A stretch of 64,000 nt of DNA from Pascua guehoae (Eukaryota; Basidiomycota; Tremellomycetes; Trichosporonales; Trichosporonaceae). The stretch is from positions 503,606 through 567,605 of the forward strand of contig BCJX01000006.1 of NCBI GenBank assembly GCA_001600415.1. Direction: 5' to 3'. The position numbers were made by a program, and so were the translations under genes. The notes beneath the pieces are model-generated. The model saw only the letters and a program-made list of their open reading frames with translations, was not told the DNA's origin and ran no database searches. Shown piece after piece: positions 1 to 12,416 of the stretch; the stretch's first letter is position 1, and the number at the start of each line of letters is the position of its first letter.

Positions 1-1
1 C

Positions 2-2605
2 ATGGCGGACGCTAGCAAGACTCGGTCGCCGCCCAACGGGGTTGCACCACAAATGCTCTCGCCGAACGGTGTGTTCAACTTTTCTCCTGCTCCATCGGGG
101 CAGACACCACAATGGAACGCACAACCTTCAGAGAGCCAGGACAAGACTGCAAAAGATCCTTGGCAGATCGACAATCTCCAATCGGTACTGACAGGTGCTT
201 CCAATGTGCCCAATGGAGTCGATTCTTCAATGCCGCTAAACGGTCAACCTACTGCTTTGGACGAGATCAAGGCTGCCAAGGCTGCTGAGCAGGCTGCAGC
301 AGCAGGCTTTGGCTCGACGCAGGCAGACGGCATGCTCGACTCTCAAATACTGATGGACTTGTTCTGGCCTGGATGGCCGCCGAATCTTCCCCCTCCGCCC
401 GTCGTCAACACTCTTGTCGAGGCATTCTTCGACCATGTGCCCAATATTCCTCGCTTGCTCCACCGGGGCCGCTTTATTGCGCGCTTGGCGTTACCGCCGA
501 CGCATTCAAACTTCCCGCACGCGGCACTCCTCCACGCCATTTGCGCGTTGGCATCAACATGGTGCTCGCCGACGCTGTACGAGCATGACGTTTTCGACTT
601 TGACAAGGGCCGAGCAGAGTTCTACGCGCGTACGGGGCCGACTGCGTCCAAGCACCCTCATCCTTTTACTGAACCGTTTGACAAGAGCCAGACCGCGCCT
701 GCCCTCATGCCATTCAGCATGCGCCAGGCGGCATATGGCAAAGATGCCGTCACACAAGGGCTGAACACGGGCAATCGATTGTTCGACGTTGTGCGCGCAA
801 TGATCATTCTCAGCCGTGTATTCATTGACGACACGCGCATGCTCGAGTGCTGGACATACAGTGGACTTGTATCACGCATGGTACTTCCGCTCGGACTCAA
901 CGTGCGCTCGGCCGAGCTGTCGCTCAAGGCAGTCATGCTCCCCCCGCCAGCAGACGCGCTGGAGCGCGAGGAACGCCGGGTTGTTGTCTGGATGGCCATG
1001 TACCACGACGCGATTGCATCGGCAGCGTCTGGATGGGGCACGTCAATGGCGCTCGACGAGCTCACGGTCCCGCTGCCTGTCTCCAGAGAGGACTTTGAAA
1101 ACGGGTCAACAGACATGGATCCAAATCCCCAAGATCTCGAGTCGCTTGATCTGTACATCAAGCACCCCGTGCCCGATCCGTTTGTCATGACGCTCAAGGG
1201 TACGGTGCTCCTCCATCGTGTCAACAAGTTTTCGCGCAAGTGGAAGAACCGCAAGCTGCGCGAGAACGACGACCTAGACGGCATGCAGCGCCCCGAGTTC
1301 CGTGAACTGGCCAACGCCATTGCATGTTTGCAGATGAGCTTCCCGCCCAGTCTGAGCGACCCGACCAAAATGGATGACAAGAAGCGCCTCGACGTCGACC
1401 TGGTCAGCGCGCACACGATCCCCCAGGCTGCCATCATCTGTCTCTACGAGGCGTTTGCCGACATTACCGACCCGAATGACCAGCCTGCACGCCGCATTCT
1501 CAATGCGTCGCGGACCATCATTGACGTCTTCAAGCAGCTCGTGGGCTTGGTGCCTGGTGCACTTTCCAACCTTGGTGTGGTGATTCACTCGTCGTCATCG
1601 GTGTAAGTTTGAAACTGCGAACTGAGAGGCACGCCTGTACTGACACCCTGTAGCGCACTTGTCACTTCTGCACGCACATTGCTGTTGTTCTATCGCCACG
1701 CACTCAACATTGGCGACAACGAGACGGCGGAAACGTACCGTGTCGATGTGGAGACTGCCCGCATGGTCCTCCATCAATACGGCCTCAAGTTTAAGATTGG
1801 ACACCACCATGCGCAGCTGATCGAATACTTCCTCGACCGAGCCACGAACCCAACGTACGAAAAGCTGGCGGCGCACTATCCGGATCACCCTCGCGGTGTG
1901 ACGCTCCCGCTCACTCAAGATTCGCACATGGGTCAGTGTGTCCTCAACGCGCTCAACATCAAGCGCGGGTACTGGAAGGTTCCCGCCGGCGGTCGCGCCG
2001 TGCCCACTGCGGGTGTCAACATTGCCTCTGTCTCTCCTTCGAGCTCGACTCCGGGATCTGTTGGGTCGGGAGGCGCCGCGCCCCATGGTGCCGGTTCCGC
2101 GTCTGATTCACCGCTATCGTCGACGACGCCCTATCTCACGAGCATGCCCAGCGCATGGGGCCGCGCCAGCGCGACCGTCAGCTCGTTGGATACGACAAAC
2201 GACAGCACCCGCAGCGGCAGCGCCGGAAATGGCCAGAAGCGTGGTAGTGACGGACCGGGCAGCGCCAGCGAAGCCAGTGGTGCGGCGCCATCGCCCTCGT
2301 TCCTGTTCCCGTTCGCAAAGGAGCTCGGCGTCACGCCGCAGCAGCCGCTCAACAGCTCGCGCGATTACAGTAAAGGCGGCGACGTGACCATGGACCAAAG
2401 CGGGCCGGGCAACGTGACGAACAACACGAGCGCCGAGACGCCCGAGCGCCCGCACCCGTCATTTGCGTTTGAAAAGTATTGGCAGGGCGATGCCACGTCT
2501 GGCTTGCCCAACGACAAGTCGCCACCGGGCGGCCAGGGCGGTGGGGCGAGAATAGAAGAAATTCAGGATGGGTCGGGAAACCCCATGTGGACGAATAGGT
2601 TATAA
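2..2605 (+). CDS. Fungal-specific transcription factor (fungal_trans domain), 5' end outside window
   Basis: Two exons are joined: 2-1602 and 1654-2605. The intron is 1603-1652/3, with a GTAAGT donor and a CTGTAG acceptor, and the phase is preserved. From the first in-frame ATG at position 2 this gives about 850 residues. Residues ~130-330 look like the fungal-specific transcription factor regulatory domain (PF04082 type): 'VEAFFDHVPNIPRLLHRGRF', then a 'LLHAICALAS' helix and a 'MIILSRVFIDDTRMLECW' segment. This domain normally follows a Zn2Cys6 DNA-binding cluster. No CxxC cluster is visible, so the zinc finger is probably encoded upstream of the window and the ATG at 2 is probably internal. 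The C-terminal third is Ser/Gly/Pro-rich and probably disordered. The role would be a nuclear regulator of a metabolic pathway; the target is unknown. The gene converges on the flavocytochrome gene that ends at 3200. Confidence 0.8.
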
Positions 2606-3199
2606 AGACGAGCAAAGCAAGTATATACAGAAAACGACTGCGATGCGGGGTTTGGCGCAGTACATACAGGCAGGCGCAAGGAGAGCTGTAGAAATTTGTA
2701 GCCATCGTAGCGGATGCTACTTGTACAAACAGTGCGGCGCGAGTTGTGGTTGTGATCGATTGAAGAGGGCCAATGACGATGGATGGGTGGAAGCATCGTG
2801 AATGACTCTAGAGAGGTGTGTACAAGTGAATACCCTCGAAGCCGGAGAGCAGTCCCACAGCAGTCACACTCTGACCGAAACTGCAATGCCTCGACGGACG
2901 TACACAAGGCGGGACAGTGCGCAGCACTGCGTCGTGCTCGGAAATGAACCGATCCTCACATTTCCACTCATAACTGACACCCACACCGTGGTCTCCCGCG
3001 ACAGGCAAAGTAACAATCAATAATCCATGCCAATGCGGTCGCATAACCACAACTCCAAATAACCCTAACCCCAATACAAGAGCCAAAGACCACACCCAGC
3101 TCGCTCCAAACCCCAGCCACGCCAGCCACCGTACCCAACCCACCGCACTCTAAATCCTACCATAACAGGACACGGTGGCATCCCTACCCCTCGTGGGGA
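2606..3199. other. Convergent intergenic region
   Basis: This 594-bp stretch lies between the stop codons of the transcription factor (plus) and flavocytochrome A (minus). I see no credible reading frame, RNA gene or repeat in it. It presumably holds both 3' UTRs. Confidence 0.6.
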
Positions 3200-6128
3200 T
3201 TACAACCACGGCGGGCGGTTGGCGCCGACCCACGGCCCGGCGGGACCGACCATCTCGGGCTTGAGGTCCTTTACGTGTGTGACGCCGCAGTTGCGCATCG
3301 TGTTTGTGATTTCCTCTTCGAGGACTGGGGGTTAGCGTGGTCTGTGACTTGGGCGGGGAGGAGGGGAACGGGGGGGTCCAAAATGGGGGATGGGGGAGGN
3401 NNNNNNNNNNNNNNNNNNNNNNNNNNNNNNNNNNNNNNNNNNNNNNNNNNNNNNNNNNNNNNNNNNNNNNNNNNNNNNNNNNNNNNNNNNNNNNNNNNNN
3501 NNNNNNNNNNNNNNNNNNNNNNNNNNNNNNNNNNNNNNNNNNNNNNNNNNNNNNNNNNNNNNNNNNNNNNNNNNNNNNNNNNNNNNNNNNNNNNNNNNNN
3601 NNNNNNNNNNNNNNNNNNNNNNNNNNNNNNNNNNNNNNNNNNNNNNNNNNNNNNNNNNNNNNNNNNNNNNNNNNNNNNNNNNNNNNNNNNNNNNNNNNNN
3701 NNNNNNNNNNNNNNNNNNNNNNNNNNNNNNNNNNNNNNNNNNNNNNNNNNNNNNNNNNNNNNNNNNNNNNNNNNNNNNNNNNNNNNNNNNNNNNNNNNNN
3801 NNNNNNNNNNNNNNNNNNNNNNNNNNNNNNNNNNNNNNNNNNNNNNNNNNNNNNNNNNNNNNNNNNNNNNNNNNNNNNNNNNNNNNNNNNNNNNNNNNNN
3901 NNNNNNNNNNNNNNNNNNNNNNNNNNNNNNNNNNNNNNNNNNNNNNNNNNNNNNNNNNNNNNNNNNNNNNNNNNNNNNNNNNNNNNNNNNNNNNNNNNNN
4001 NNNNNNNNNNNNNNNNNNNNNNNNNNNNNNNNNNGGGGGGGTGGGGAGCGGAGCGTGTGTGCGTGTGTTCAAGGGGCGTAGGGGCGGAGGGGTGCAGAGA
4101 GTCCAGCTTGGATGTCATCAGGGGTATGAGTCCAGTGCTGGTGGGTCCGAAAGGAGTACCGGCATAGAAGACGAGGAGGGACCAAACGGAACAACCCAAA
4201 AGTTGAGGGCTGGTTTTCACTCCCTGCTACCGAGACAACTTGTGCTCGTGGTCTGCTCGATCCCATGCCAGACCGTGCCGCTCAGAAAAGGAGACGATGG
4301 CAGATGTGAACGAGCATAGAGGACGGAAACGGCAGTGGTGACGAGGGACATTGGCAGTCGGCACGAGAACGTGGCAGTGACAACCAGTAGCCATTGGCAT
4401 GGGCTCCTACTCGTGCAGTCTCATGCCGCCGCATACCCCCGGGTGAGGTCTGAGATAGCTGTAGCACCCTCTCAGAGACCTGAGCTGACCCAGCACTCTT
4501 CCCAACTGCAGCCCCTCCTCTCTCGACTCTGGAACCTTTCACAATCCTTCGCAACCCTCCACAATCCTTCACAACTCTTCACAACCCTTGACAACGCCCC
4601 ACAGCCCTCGAACCCAGCATATACTCTACTCACGCGGATAAAGTCAATATCGTCCCAGACGAGGTACGGGTCCTGGAACCCCGAAATAGCCTGGCTCACA
4701 CCCGCCCCGCCCGCCGGCTTGCCCTTGCCCTTTGGCGCCGCGTCCTTTTTCTCCTCTGCCTCGTCGTCCGGCTCGGACGTGGCAATGGGCGCGGCGACAT
4801 TGGCCTTGCCGCGGCGGTCGCGCGTGCGCTTGCTCTGCCACGCCACGTCGACGGTAAAGATGATGGCGTTTGCGCCCAGGTCTGTCACTTTGGCGAGCAG
4901 CTTTTCAGACGCGGCGCGGTCGCGGTTCAGGTAGATCTGGAACCAGACGGCTTGGCCGGCGCGGCGGGCGGCCATGATTTCGTCGAGCGAGCACGAGGCG
5001 TTGATTGAGATCTGATGTTAGTGGCAGTTGGGGGGGGGTTGCCAGCTCATGGGTGTGTTGGGATGGGGGTCGAGGTGTTGGCGGGATGCGGTGTTGTACA
5101 GTAGTCGCATGGGACACAGCCAATGGCGACAACCACATGCTTTGGGCGGTCACACCCAACGGCCACCATCTCCACCGCGCTCCATCAAGCTTGCGGCCAT
5201 CACGTCCGCCGTTAAACCCGTACTCACTCCCTGGACAATACCCGCCTCGCCCGCGCCCTTTGTCAGGTTGACCTCTCCGAGGGGATGGCCGAGCTTTGCC
5301 ATTGCGGCCGGCGCAATGAACACGGGCATGCTCATCTTTGTGCCGACGACCGTGGTCTCGAGGTCGCCCTCTGTGATATCGCGCAGGACGCGTGGGCGGA
5401 AGTAGTAGTTTTTAAACGCGCGCGCATTATTGTCCATGGTCGACTCTGTATCCGCTGCGCTCTTGTAATAGTTCCACCCCGTGGCCGAGAGGACACGCTC
5501 GGCCCACTCTTCAAAGTCGTCGACCATGAGCATGGCGTCGGCGGGCGGCAGCTGTGCGCGAGCCGCGGCGATGCGCACGTCCTCGTCCGTCTCCTCGAGC
5601 ACCTCTTCAGGCACCGTCGACGCGTCCACGGGCCCCAGGTGCTTGTCCGCCTCGAGCATGTCGAGCGCGTCGGGCGGGTGCAGCGGCCCAAATAGCCGCG
5701 TCACGTCCTTGCCCGCGTTGGCCAGGATGATGGCCGCGCCGCCAGGGTGCATGTCGACAAACTCGGACACGTCGTATACTTTTCCCCCGATAATCACCCA
5801 GCAGTCCCCGCGCTTGTTGTGCTTCTGCACCTCAGAGTACGGGATGCCCGCCCCCTCAGCCTGCGGCGCGGCGGCCGAGTCGAGCCGCGTCCTCGGCGTG
5901 AGCGCAAACGTCGCCGCCGTCTGGAGTTAGCACGCGCATCTGGGCTAGACGACAGCCAGCTCTACTCACAGCTCCAGCAAGTGCGAGTGCGCGCCATGCG
6001 TACCGCGCCCCCGATGCTGATCCAGATCCCCACGAGCCCGACCCCGTCGATAGTGGCCGCACGACCGCGCGTGTTGGCATGGGCGCGCGCCGCAGCGCCG
6101 TCCGCATAGCGGCTGTTCGGAGCGACAT
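3200..6128 (-). CDS. Flavocytochrome b2-type L-lactate dehydrogenase (cytochrome), paralogue A, gapped
   Basis: This gene oxidises a 2-hydroxy acid (L-lactate in the best-known member, CYB2) and passes electrons through a heme b5 domain to cytochrome c in the mitochondrial intermembrane space. Visible exons on minus are 6128-5970, 5920-5228, 5011-4634 and the last, 3324-3200. The middle of the FMN barrel should lie in the N gap (3400-4034). Residues 1-53 are Arg/Ala-rich, like a mitochondrial presequence plus a hydrophobic sorting segment. The cytochrome b5 domain spans ~80-150, with heme ligands H111 (HPGG) and H134 (LHPPD). The FMN alpha-hydroxy-acid domain then starts with the GWNYYKSAADTES segment and continues through ISINASCSLDEI. 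The final exon ends in WVGANRPPWL. The intron after residue 410 runs at least 600 bp into the gap, which is unusually long here. Residues ~361-388 are an extra Asp/Glu/Lys-rich loop. It is divergent from a paralogue at 6644. Confidence 0.9.
3400..4034. other. Assembly gap (635 N)
   Basis: A run of N hides part of flavocytochrome A. Open frames read through it are artefacts. The missing part should encode the conserved KGIQ, SNHGGR and LDGG segments of the FMN domain. Confidence 0.99.
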
Positions 6129-6643
6129 GGCGATAAAAGTAAGAGCTGTAGTGTAGTGTCGCAGTAGTGTCCAAGTCGAGAGATGTCCCGAGAGATGTCA
6201 AACGACACCACAGACGAGGCGAGGCGACAATTATCACGTCCTCGTGCGTAACATGGAGCCTGTCGTTGGTGGTCACTCACCAGACATCGGCCCACCGGCC
6301 CGTCTTCCGGAACCACACCCAGGGCGGATATACGCGTGCCACGTGGGGGTGACATCCGGACCCGGCGGCCCGGCGCCGGCGTGGTGAGGGGCAGGGGGTG
6401 GGCAGCGGCATTTGACGGCAGGTAGAGACGGACATGGCCGTTTCCACTCGTGCTAACAAGGTTTGTTTCTGTGTTGCCGGCTCGAGGCACCCCGTCCAGC
6501 CAGTCGCGTACGCGACATTGCCTATCGGCGGGCCGGCATGATCTTGCCCCGAGGTCATGGACGGCACGCAGATGGCACCCACCGGCTGCTCGCTCCCTTT
6601 ATGACTGACGTCCACGCTCCGTCTCTCCTCAGTATCAATCACC
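6129..6643. promoter_or_regulatory. Shared divergent promoter of the two flavocytochrome b2 genes
   Basis: The start codons at 6128 (minus) and 6644 (plus) are 515 bp apart with nothing coding between. A short direct repeat, GAGAGATGTC, occurs twice at about 6178-6200. The layout suggests shared regulation of the two paralogues; this is inference. Confidence 0.5.
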
Positions 6644-9600
6644 ATGTTTCGCTCGTCTCTCCGTGTCGCTGCGCGCGCTCGCCGTCCCCGCCCAAATGCG
6701 AGCTTTTCGACCGCCGCGGAATCCGCCCGTGCCGGCGTAAAGCGAGCTCCGCGCATCGCTGCGCTCGCGGGTGCGGTGAGTTTATTGTTGCCTCGTGGGG
6801 CGTCGGGCTCGCGAGGTTTGGTCGAGTGCGGGAGGTTTTCCGGCCCGTGGCTTGTCTGGATCCAACTGCGTCCCAGTATTCGAGCACCCTACACACCCCA
6901 TCCATCACGTTCCCCCCGACAACCAGTATGTGAGCTGCCCACTGACCCCAGCTCGCGGCCACGGCAGTCCTCTACGTCTCGGTCCAGCACACGCGCCTCG
7001 ACTCGGGCGTGGCGCCCGGCAAGAAAGCAGACGCCAAGCCCAGAGTCATCCCGTATGCAGAGGTGCAGCGCCACAATACGCCCGGCGACTGCTGGGTCGT
7101 CCTCGACGGCAAGGTGTACGACTTGACAAAGGTATGTGCAGGGTGTGCTTGTGGCTGGCAAGTGTGGGGTGCGGTGAGGCTGGGCTGTGTGTGAGAGTTC
7201 TGGGATGGGGAGTCCTGGGATGGAGAGGACTGGGATGGGGAGTGCTGGATGGGGAGTGCTGGATGGGGAGTGCTGGACTGGATGGGGAGCTCTGTGGTGT
7301 AGGACGCACTGGTGTGGCGTCGGCGTGGTACTGGCACCCTGTGGTATGGCAGCAACACGGCGCCGGTACGCCGATAGCACCGCACCCGCAGCACCGGGCA
7401 CGGACAGCGTTCCCGCTGAGCGGCAGCTTGCTCGTTATCCGTTGGTGCATGGTGCATTGGATTGCAGCACGGCGGGTAAAGCGGCCCTTCGCACAGATGT
7501 GTCGTCGACCAGGCGTTAGACTAGTGGCCGGGTCGCCGAGCCGCCGAGTCGCCGGCCACGCCGGACCTGTGGGTACGAGCGCCGCTGACCCCAGTTCGCC
7601 GAGATGCACCCCGGCGGCACGGGCCCGATCCACGCCGCGGCAGGGCGGGACGCGACGGCGCTCTTCGAGCCGATCCACTCTGACGGCATCATCGAGGACC
7701 GCCTCTCGCCGTCGGCGTTTGTCGGCGTCGTCGACCCCGCGACCCTCCCGCCCAAACCCGTCGTCAAGCCGCGGTCCAAGCCGAGGCGTGCCGACGCCAC
7801 CGACGACGACGACGAGGAACCGAGGTTTATCCCGCTGGACGAAATCATCGGCCTGCCCGACCTCGAGGCCGCGGCGCGCCAGAGCATGTCGCCCAAGGCG
7901 TGGGCGTACATTTCCGCGGGCGCGACGGATATGGCGTCGGTCGACCTGAACCGGCGCGCGTGGAACTGGATCCTCTTCCGCCCCCGCACGCTCGTGGATG
8001 TCGAGCATGTCGACATGTCGACGACCATGCTGGGGCACAAGACGAGTGTGCCCTTCTTCATCTGCCCGACGGGGATGAGTAAGCTGGCGGGGCCCGAGGG
8101 CGAGCCCGGGATCGCGGGCGCGGCGGGCGAGTGTGATGTGATTCAGATGGTGAGTCGGGAGTTGGGTTGGGTGGACCTGGGGTCGGGTGTGGCCTGGGGT
8201 TGGGTCCGGTGAGGGGTACAGCGTCAATATCAGATGCTGGGGCTACGGTCTGGTCGGCTGCCAAGTTTACTGTACGGCGGTCGTGGCATGCGGCCCTTGA
8301 GACTTCATTGCAGAGTGGTGCGGGACCTGTGGAACCGACATTTGTAGTGTGGAGGAGGAGTGCATGGGTAGGGGAGGGGCGGTTCCCGCAGCGTGAAGCT
8401 AGCAGCATGCTCGCCGACAGATATCAACTGGCTACGGCGTGGTCCTCCGTCGTGCAACTGGCCGCGCAGGCTTGACACGCCGGAGACTGGACAAACGCCA
8501 ACACCTGCTCACCACGCCGACCTATCGACCCACCTTCAGCCCCTCCCAGCAACCCACACAGGACCCATCTAACACACAGGTCTCGACCAACTCGTCTGCG
8601 CCGCTCGACGCCATTGTCGCCGGCCGCTCCTCGCCCGACCAAGTCCAATTCATGCAGCTGTACGTGGACCGCAAGCGGTCCAACTCGGAAGCCCTCCTGC
8701 GCCGCGTGCACGACCTGGGATTAAAGGCCGTGTTCGTGACGGTCGACTGCGCGTCGCCGGGCAAGCGCGAGGCCGACGAGCGCGTCCGCGCCGAGGTGGC
8801 GGTCCAGAGCGGCATTTCCGGCGGCGTCGTGCAGCGCGACAAGCGGGGCGGGGGCGTGGGCCGCACGACCGGCGCGTTCATTGACCCCAAGCTCAAGTGG
8901 GACGATCTCAAGTGGCTCCGGAGCCAGACGCACCTGCCTATCGGCGTAAAGGGGATCCAGTGTGTCGAGGACGCGGTGCGCGCGGCGGATATGGGCGTGG
9001 ATGCCATCTACTTGTCAAACCATGGGTATGTCTATGCTTCAGTACTTGTGTGCGGCTATATTTGCCCGCCCCGAGTTGTTGTGTGTCCCCGCTAATCCCC
9101 AGCGGCCGCGCACTCGACACTGCCGCACCGGCGCTCTACACGCTGCTGGAACTGCGCAGAACCCGCCCAGACGTCTTTGACCGCTGCGAAGTCTACCTCG
9201 ACGGCGGCGTGCGGCGCGGTACAGACGTCGTCAAGGCGCTCTGCCTCGGCGCGCGCGGCGTGGGTATCGGCCGCCCCGTGCTCTACGGCCTTACGTACGG
9301 CAAGGAGGGCGTCGTGCATGCCATTGATAGTGAGTTTGCCATCCAGTGATACGAGGGCCGTGTCAGTGAAAAAGGGCTTCTGGAGCGATATCCAGGTTTT
9401 TTTTTTAAAAAAAAAGAAGAAAACACTCTTGCACGTCCCTGTCGGTTCTGCTAATCTCGCCATGGTGATTAATGGGTGTAATCGCCAGCGCTACCATGGT
9501 AAACACTAGGTGTCGCCAGTGCCCCCGGCGTAACAGAGTCCCACTTGGGGCTCTCTTTCCAGCGCTGAACCCTGGTGCCACGGTGCACTCGCACGACTCG

Positions 9601-9859
9601 CCCTCTCGCCTCGCCCCAGCCCAAAACGCTATGCCCATTACCTAGCTAACAAAAAGTCCTCCAAGACGAAATCAACACCACCCTCATGCTTCTCGGCGTC
9701 ACAAAACTCTCCGAACTCGGCCCCCATTTGGTACGTCTCACCCCCCCCCCCCCTCTCTCACCACTGAGCCCTCAAACTAACCCCCAGCTCAACACCAAGG
9801 CGCTCGACTCGCAGATCATCGACAGGCTCGAGTATGGCCCCAACGAGCCGCGGGCGTAG
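6644..9859 (+). CDS. Flavocytochrome b2-type 2-hydroxyacid (L-lactate) dehydrogenase, paralogue B
   Basis: Seven exons: 6644-6775, 6952-7131, 7595-8149, 8580-9025, 9103-9329, 9657-9730 and 9788-9859, all in phase, giving 561 residues (close to the family's ~570-590). Residues 1-~60 are an Arg/Ala-rich mitochondrial leader with a hydrophobic stretch. The cytochrome b5 domain is at ~80-150, with heme ligands H109 (HPGG) and H132 (PIHSDG). An acidic linker (DDDDEE) leads to the FMN barrel. Catalytic features are intact: the AYISAGA Tyr, a TVD Asp, VKGIQ Lys, SNHGGR with base H437 and R440, and YLDGGVRRG. The expected reaction is L-lactate to pyruvate with cytochrome c reduction. A related hydroxy acid is possible because 'NSSAPLD' replaces the usual 'NASCSLDE' stretch kept in paralogue A. 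Introns of 463, 430 and 327 nt are long for this genome. Confidence 0.92.
7201..7290 (+). repeat. G-rich tandem repeat in intron 2 of flavocytochrome B
   Basis: Imperfect tandem copies of a GGATGGGGAGTGCT-like unit lie inside the 463-nt intron. The stretch is purine-rich on the plus strand. Confidence 0.75.
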
Positions 9860-10863
9860 GCGTGACGCCTGCTGCTGTTCCCAGGGAAACGCTGGCATAT
9901 CGAGTCGCTTTGGATGTGACTAAAGTTGCCGGGCGCGTGTTTTCCCTCGTAGCCTTGCTGGATGGCATAGAATTTTATTATTTTTTTGAGTCATGTCGTG
10001 TCTGCTCAACCTGCAGCTGGTAGAAATCGGCGTTGGTAAACGCTGTTGGGAGCTGCATCCGTACCGCCAGACGCTGGTGTTGGCTGGTAATGCCGACATG
10101 TGGCCAAGGAGATTGTTCGTTGTCTGGTCACGGCCAGTTCTGTGAATGTGGCCAGTCCAATCCCCAGCAGAGGTCGGGGGCAGGTGTTGTCGCGAGGTAC
10201 ATATCTGTGGCGAGATGGCCTGGGGTACCAAGCACGAGCAGTAAAGCGTGGCAGTGGGGGGATACCCTTTGCTCGAATGGGAATATGCCAATGCGTATTA
10301 CTGCAAAATGCCATCCTGACATGTGCGCATCTTTGAAATAAGTCTTGGTGTGCATCCGTCAACATGTCAACAGCCACTAGTCTGGAACAATGTCACCGAG
10401 GTCCCTCGCCTTGTCACGCACGGCATCCTCTCGTCAGGTCATCAGGACTGCTTGGCGGGCACTCGGTACGATTATCTCCATGATTGTCACCTCCATCATG
10501 TGCTCCATCATGTGCTCCATCATGTGCTCTCTTCATGTGCTCCCTTCATGTGCTCCCTTCATGTGCACGTCTCATCACCATTCTGTCTATATGGCTCTTG
10601 TACTCCAGCCCTGCAGCTGCATAGATGGATCATAACAGTTACTCTCATTCAACTACAGTAGAGGAGCCTGAGTCTTGCAGACATTGCACTATTCTCGTTT
10701 CCTCACAGCCCCTTCCCACCCCCCCCCCCCCCCCCCTTTCGCCCCCGCTCGCCCCGCCTCGCCTCCGCACACTGTGAATAAACCAATTCTGATACCCTTG
10801 TCGCAAACAACTTTTCCACCACTACCCACGCCCGACAAACGGCATCCCGGGCGCCCTGCCTCG
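9860..10863. other. Intergenic region, convergent, with a minisatellite
   Basis: This lies between the stops of flavocytochrome B and the short-chain dehydrogenase. No gene is recognised. It holds the minisatellite at 10491-10567 and a C homopolymer at about 10720-10737. Confidence 0.6.
10491..10567 (+). repeat. Minisatellite, 12-13 bp unit
   Basis: Three copies of CTCCATCATGTG are followed by about three copies of a 13-bp variant (CTCCCTTCATGTG). It lies in intergenic DNA. Confidence 0.85.
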
Positions 10864-12349
10864 TCAGCACGCGCTTATACTCTTAACCCACATGATGGTA
10901 AGCTGCAACACGTCAGCGTCCCGAGGCAGCCCCGCGACAAACGCGACGCTGCGGGCGACATTGTCGACGTGCATCATGGGCTCGACACGCACGGTCCCGT
11001 CGGCCTGGGCGGTCCCGACGGCCGACTTGGCCGAGAGGTTTGTGAGCGCGTTGCCAATGTCGAGCTCGGTGGCCATGATGCCATACTTGCGCCCATCGAG
11101 GGATGTGCACTTTGTGAGTCCGAGAATGGCGTGTTTCGAGACGGTGTAGGCCGTGCTGTCGGGGCGCGGGGAGGAGGCGGAGATGGAGCCGTTGTTGATG
11201 ATGCGGCCGCCTTGGGGGGTTTGGGTCTTCATGAGGCGGGTCGCGGCGGCTGTGCACTGGGGTGGGTTAGTGGACGCGCCCGATGTGTCCGATGTGCTGT
11301 GCAGACCTGGCGTCCTGATGGGGCTCAGGTACTGGCTGGATATGTCCAGGAGATTGGTTGCTTTGGGGGTGAAAGATGCGGCAAGTTGGGTGGTAGGGTT
11401 AGTGGGGGAGGGGGTGGGGGGGGAGGGAGGGGGTGTAGGGGAGGGGAGACGGGAGACCGAGGTGGTGGTGTAGGAGTGGGGGTGGAGTGGGATGGAAGGG
11501 TAATGGGCAGAAAGGTTCGGAGATGGAAGACGGGGTACAGAGGCTGAGAGTAGTGACGAGGGGGCTTTGCTGAGTTGTCCGAGTGGACAGAGACGAGTCT
11601 CTGGCCATCTCCAAGACGATGGGATCCAGCAAGCCTCACGACACATTATGGAGGTAGGAACCTGTACGGAGGTAGGAACTGGTGACTCTTCCATCGCGCT
11701 CCAACCAGTGCTGCTCTGCCAAGGCGCTTAGACCAACGTTACTCGCCGCCACCCGGCACAGGCGGTCCAGTTTATTGACCGCTACCGCGGCTGCCGCCCG
11801 TCATGCCAGTGGCTGACGCAATCCCACACACGGCACAGACCGACGGCCCACAGCAACTGCGCGCACTCACCATGACCGCGCCCATAATATTGACATCGAG
11901 CATCTGGCGAAACTTGTCCATGCTTGCGTCCTCGAGGGGCGTGCCCTTGAGATTGTTGATGCCTGCGTTCTGGCGTTAGCGCGAGTTCAAAGGGGCATTC
12001 GAGAAATATCGCTGCCTAGGAGCGAAAGTCTGGGGATAGCGTCATTGGGGATAGTACCGTGTACGCGACTCAAAGTCGTGGTATCACCGCTCTCTACCGA
12101 CTTGAGGCAATCGCCTTCAGTATGCCTATTATCTGTGGGATTCCAGCTACCAAGGGCTTTGAGCGCCCTCTTGTCCGGATCACCTCACTTGTCCTGCTCC
12201 AATCTTCTTTCAATGCACCCACACCACACACAACACACGCCACAGACGTTGGGCGCGCTACAGCTCTGGCGGGCCCGCCACCTCTTCTGGGTCACTCGTG
12301 TCTCCCATTTGGATACCCCTTTGGCCACACACACACACATCCACACCCA

Positions 12350-12416
<67 letters not shown>

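Noticed and set aside
1..120. Taking the ATG at position 2 as the true start of the transcription factor
   Set aside because: It has no upstream context, and the family normally has a Zn2Cys6 cluster before this region. It is treated as a 5' partial gene.
3150..4319. Long open frames across the N gap on both strands
   Set aside because: They exist only because N codons cannot be stops. Only the last exon of flavocytochrome A (3200-3324) is supported there.
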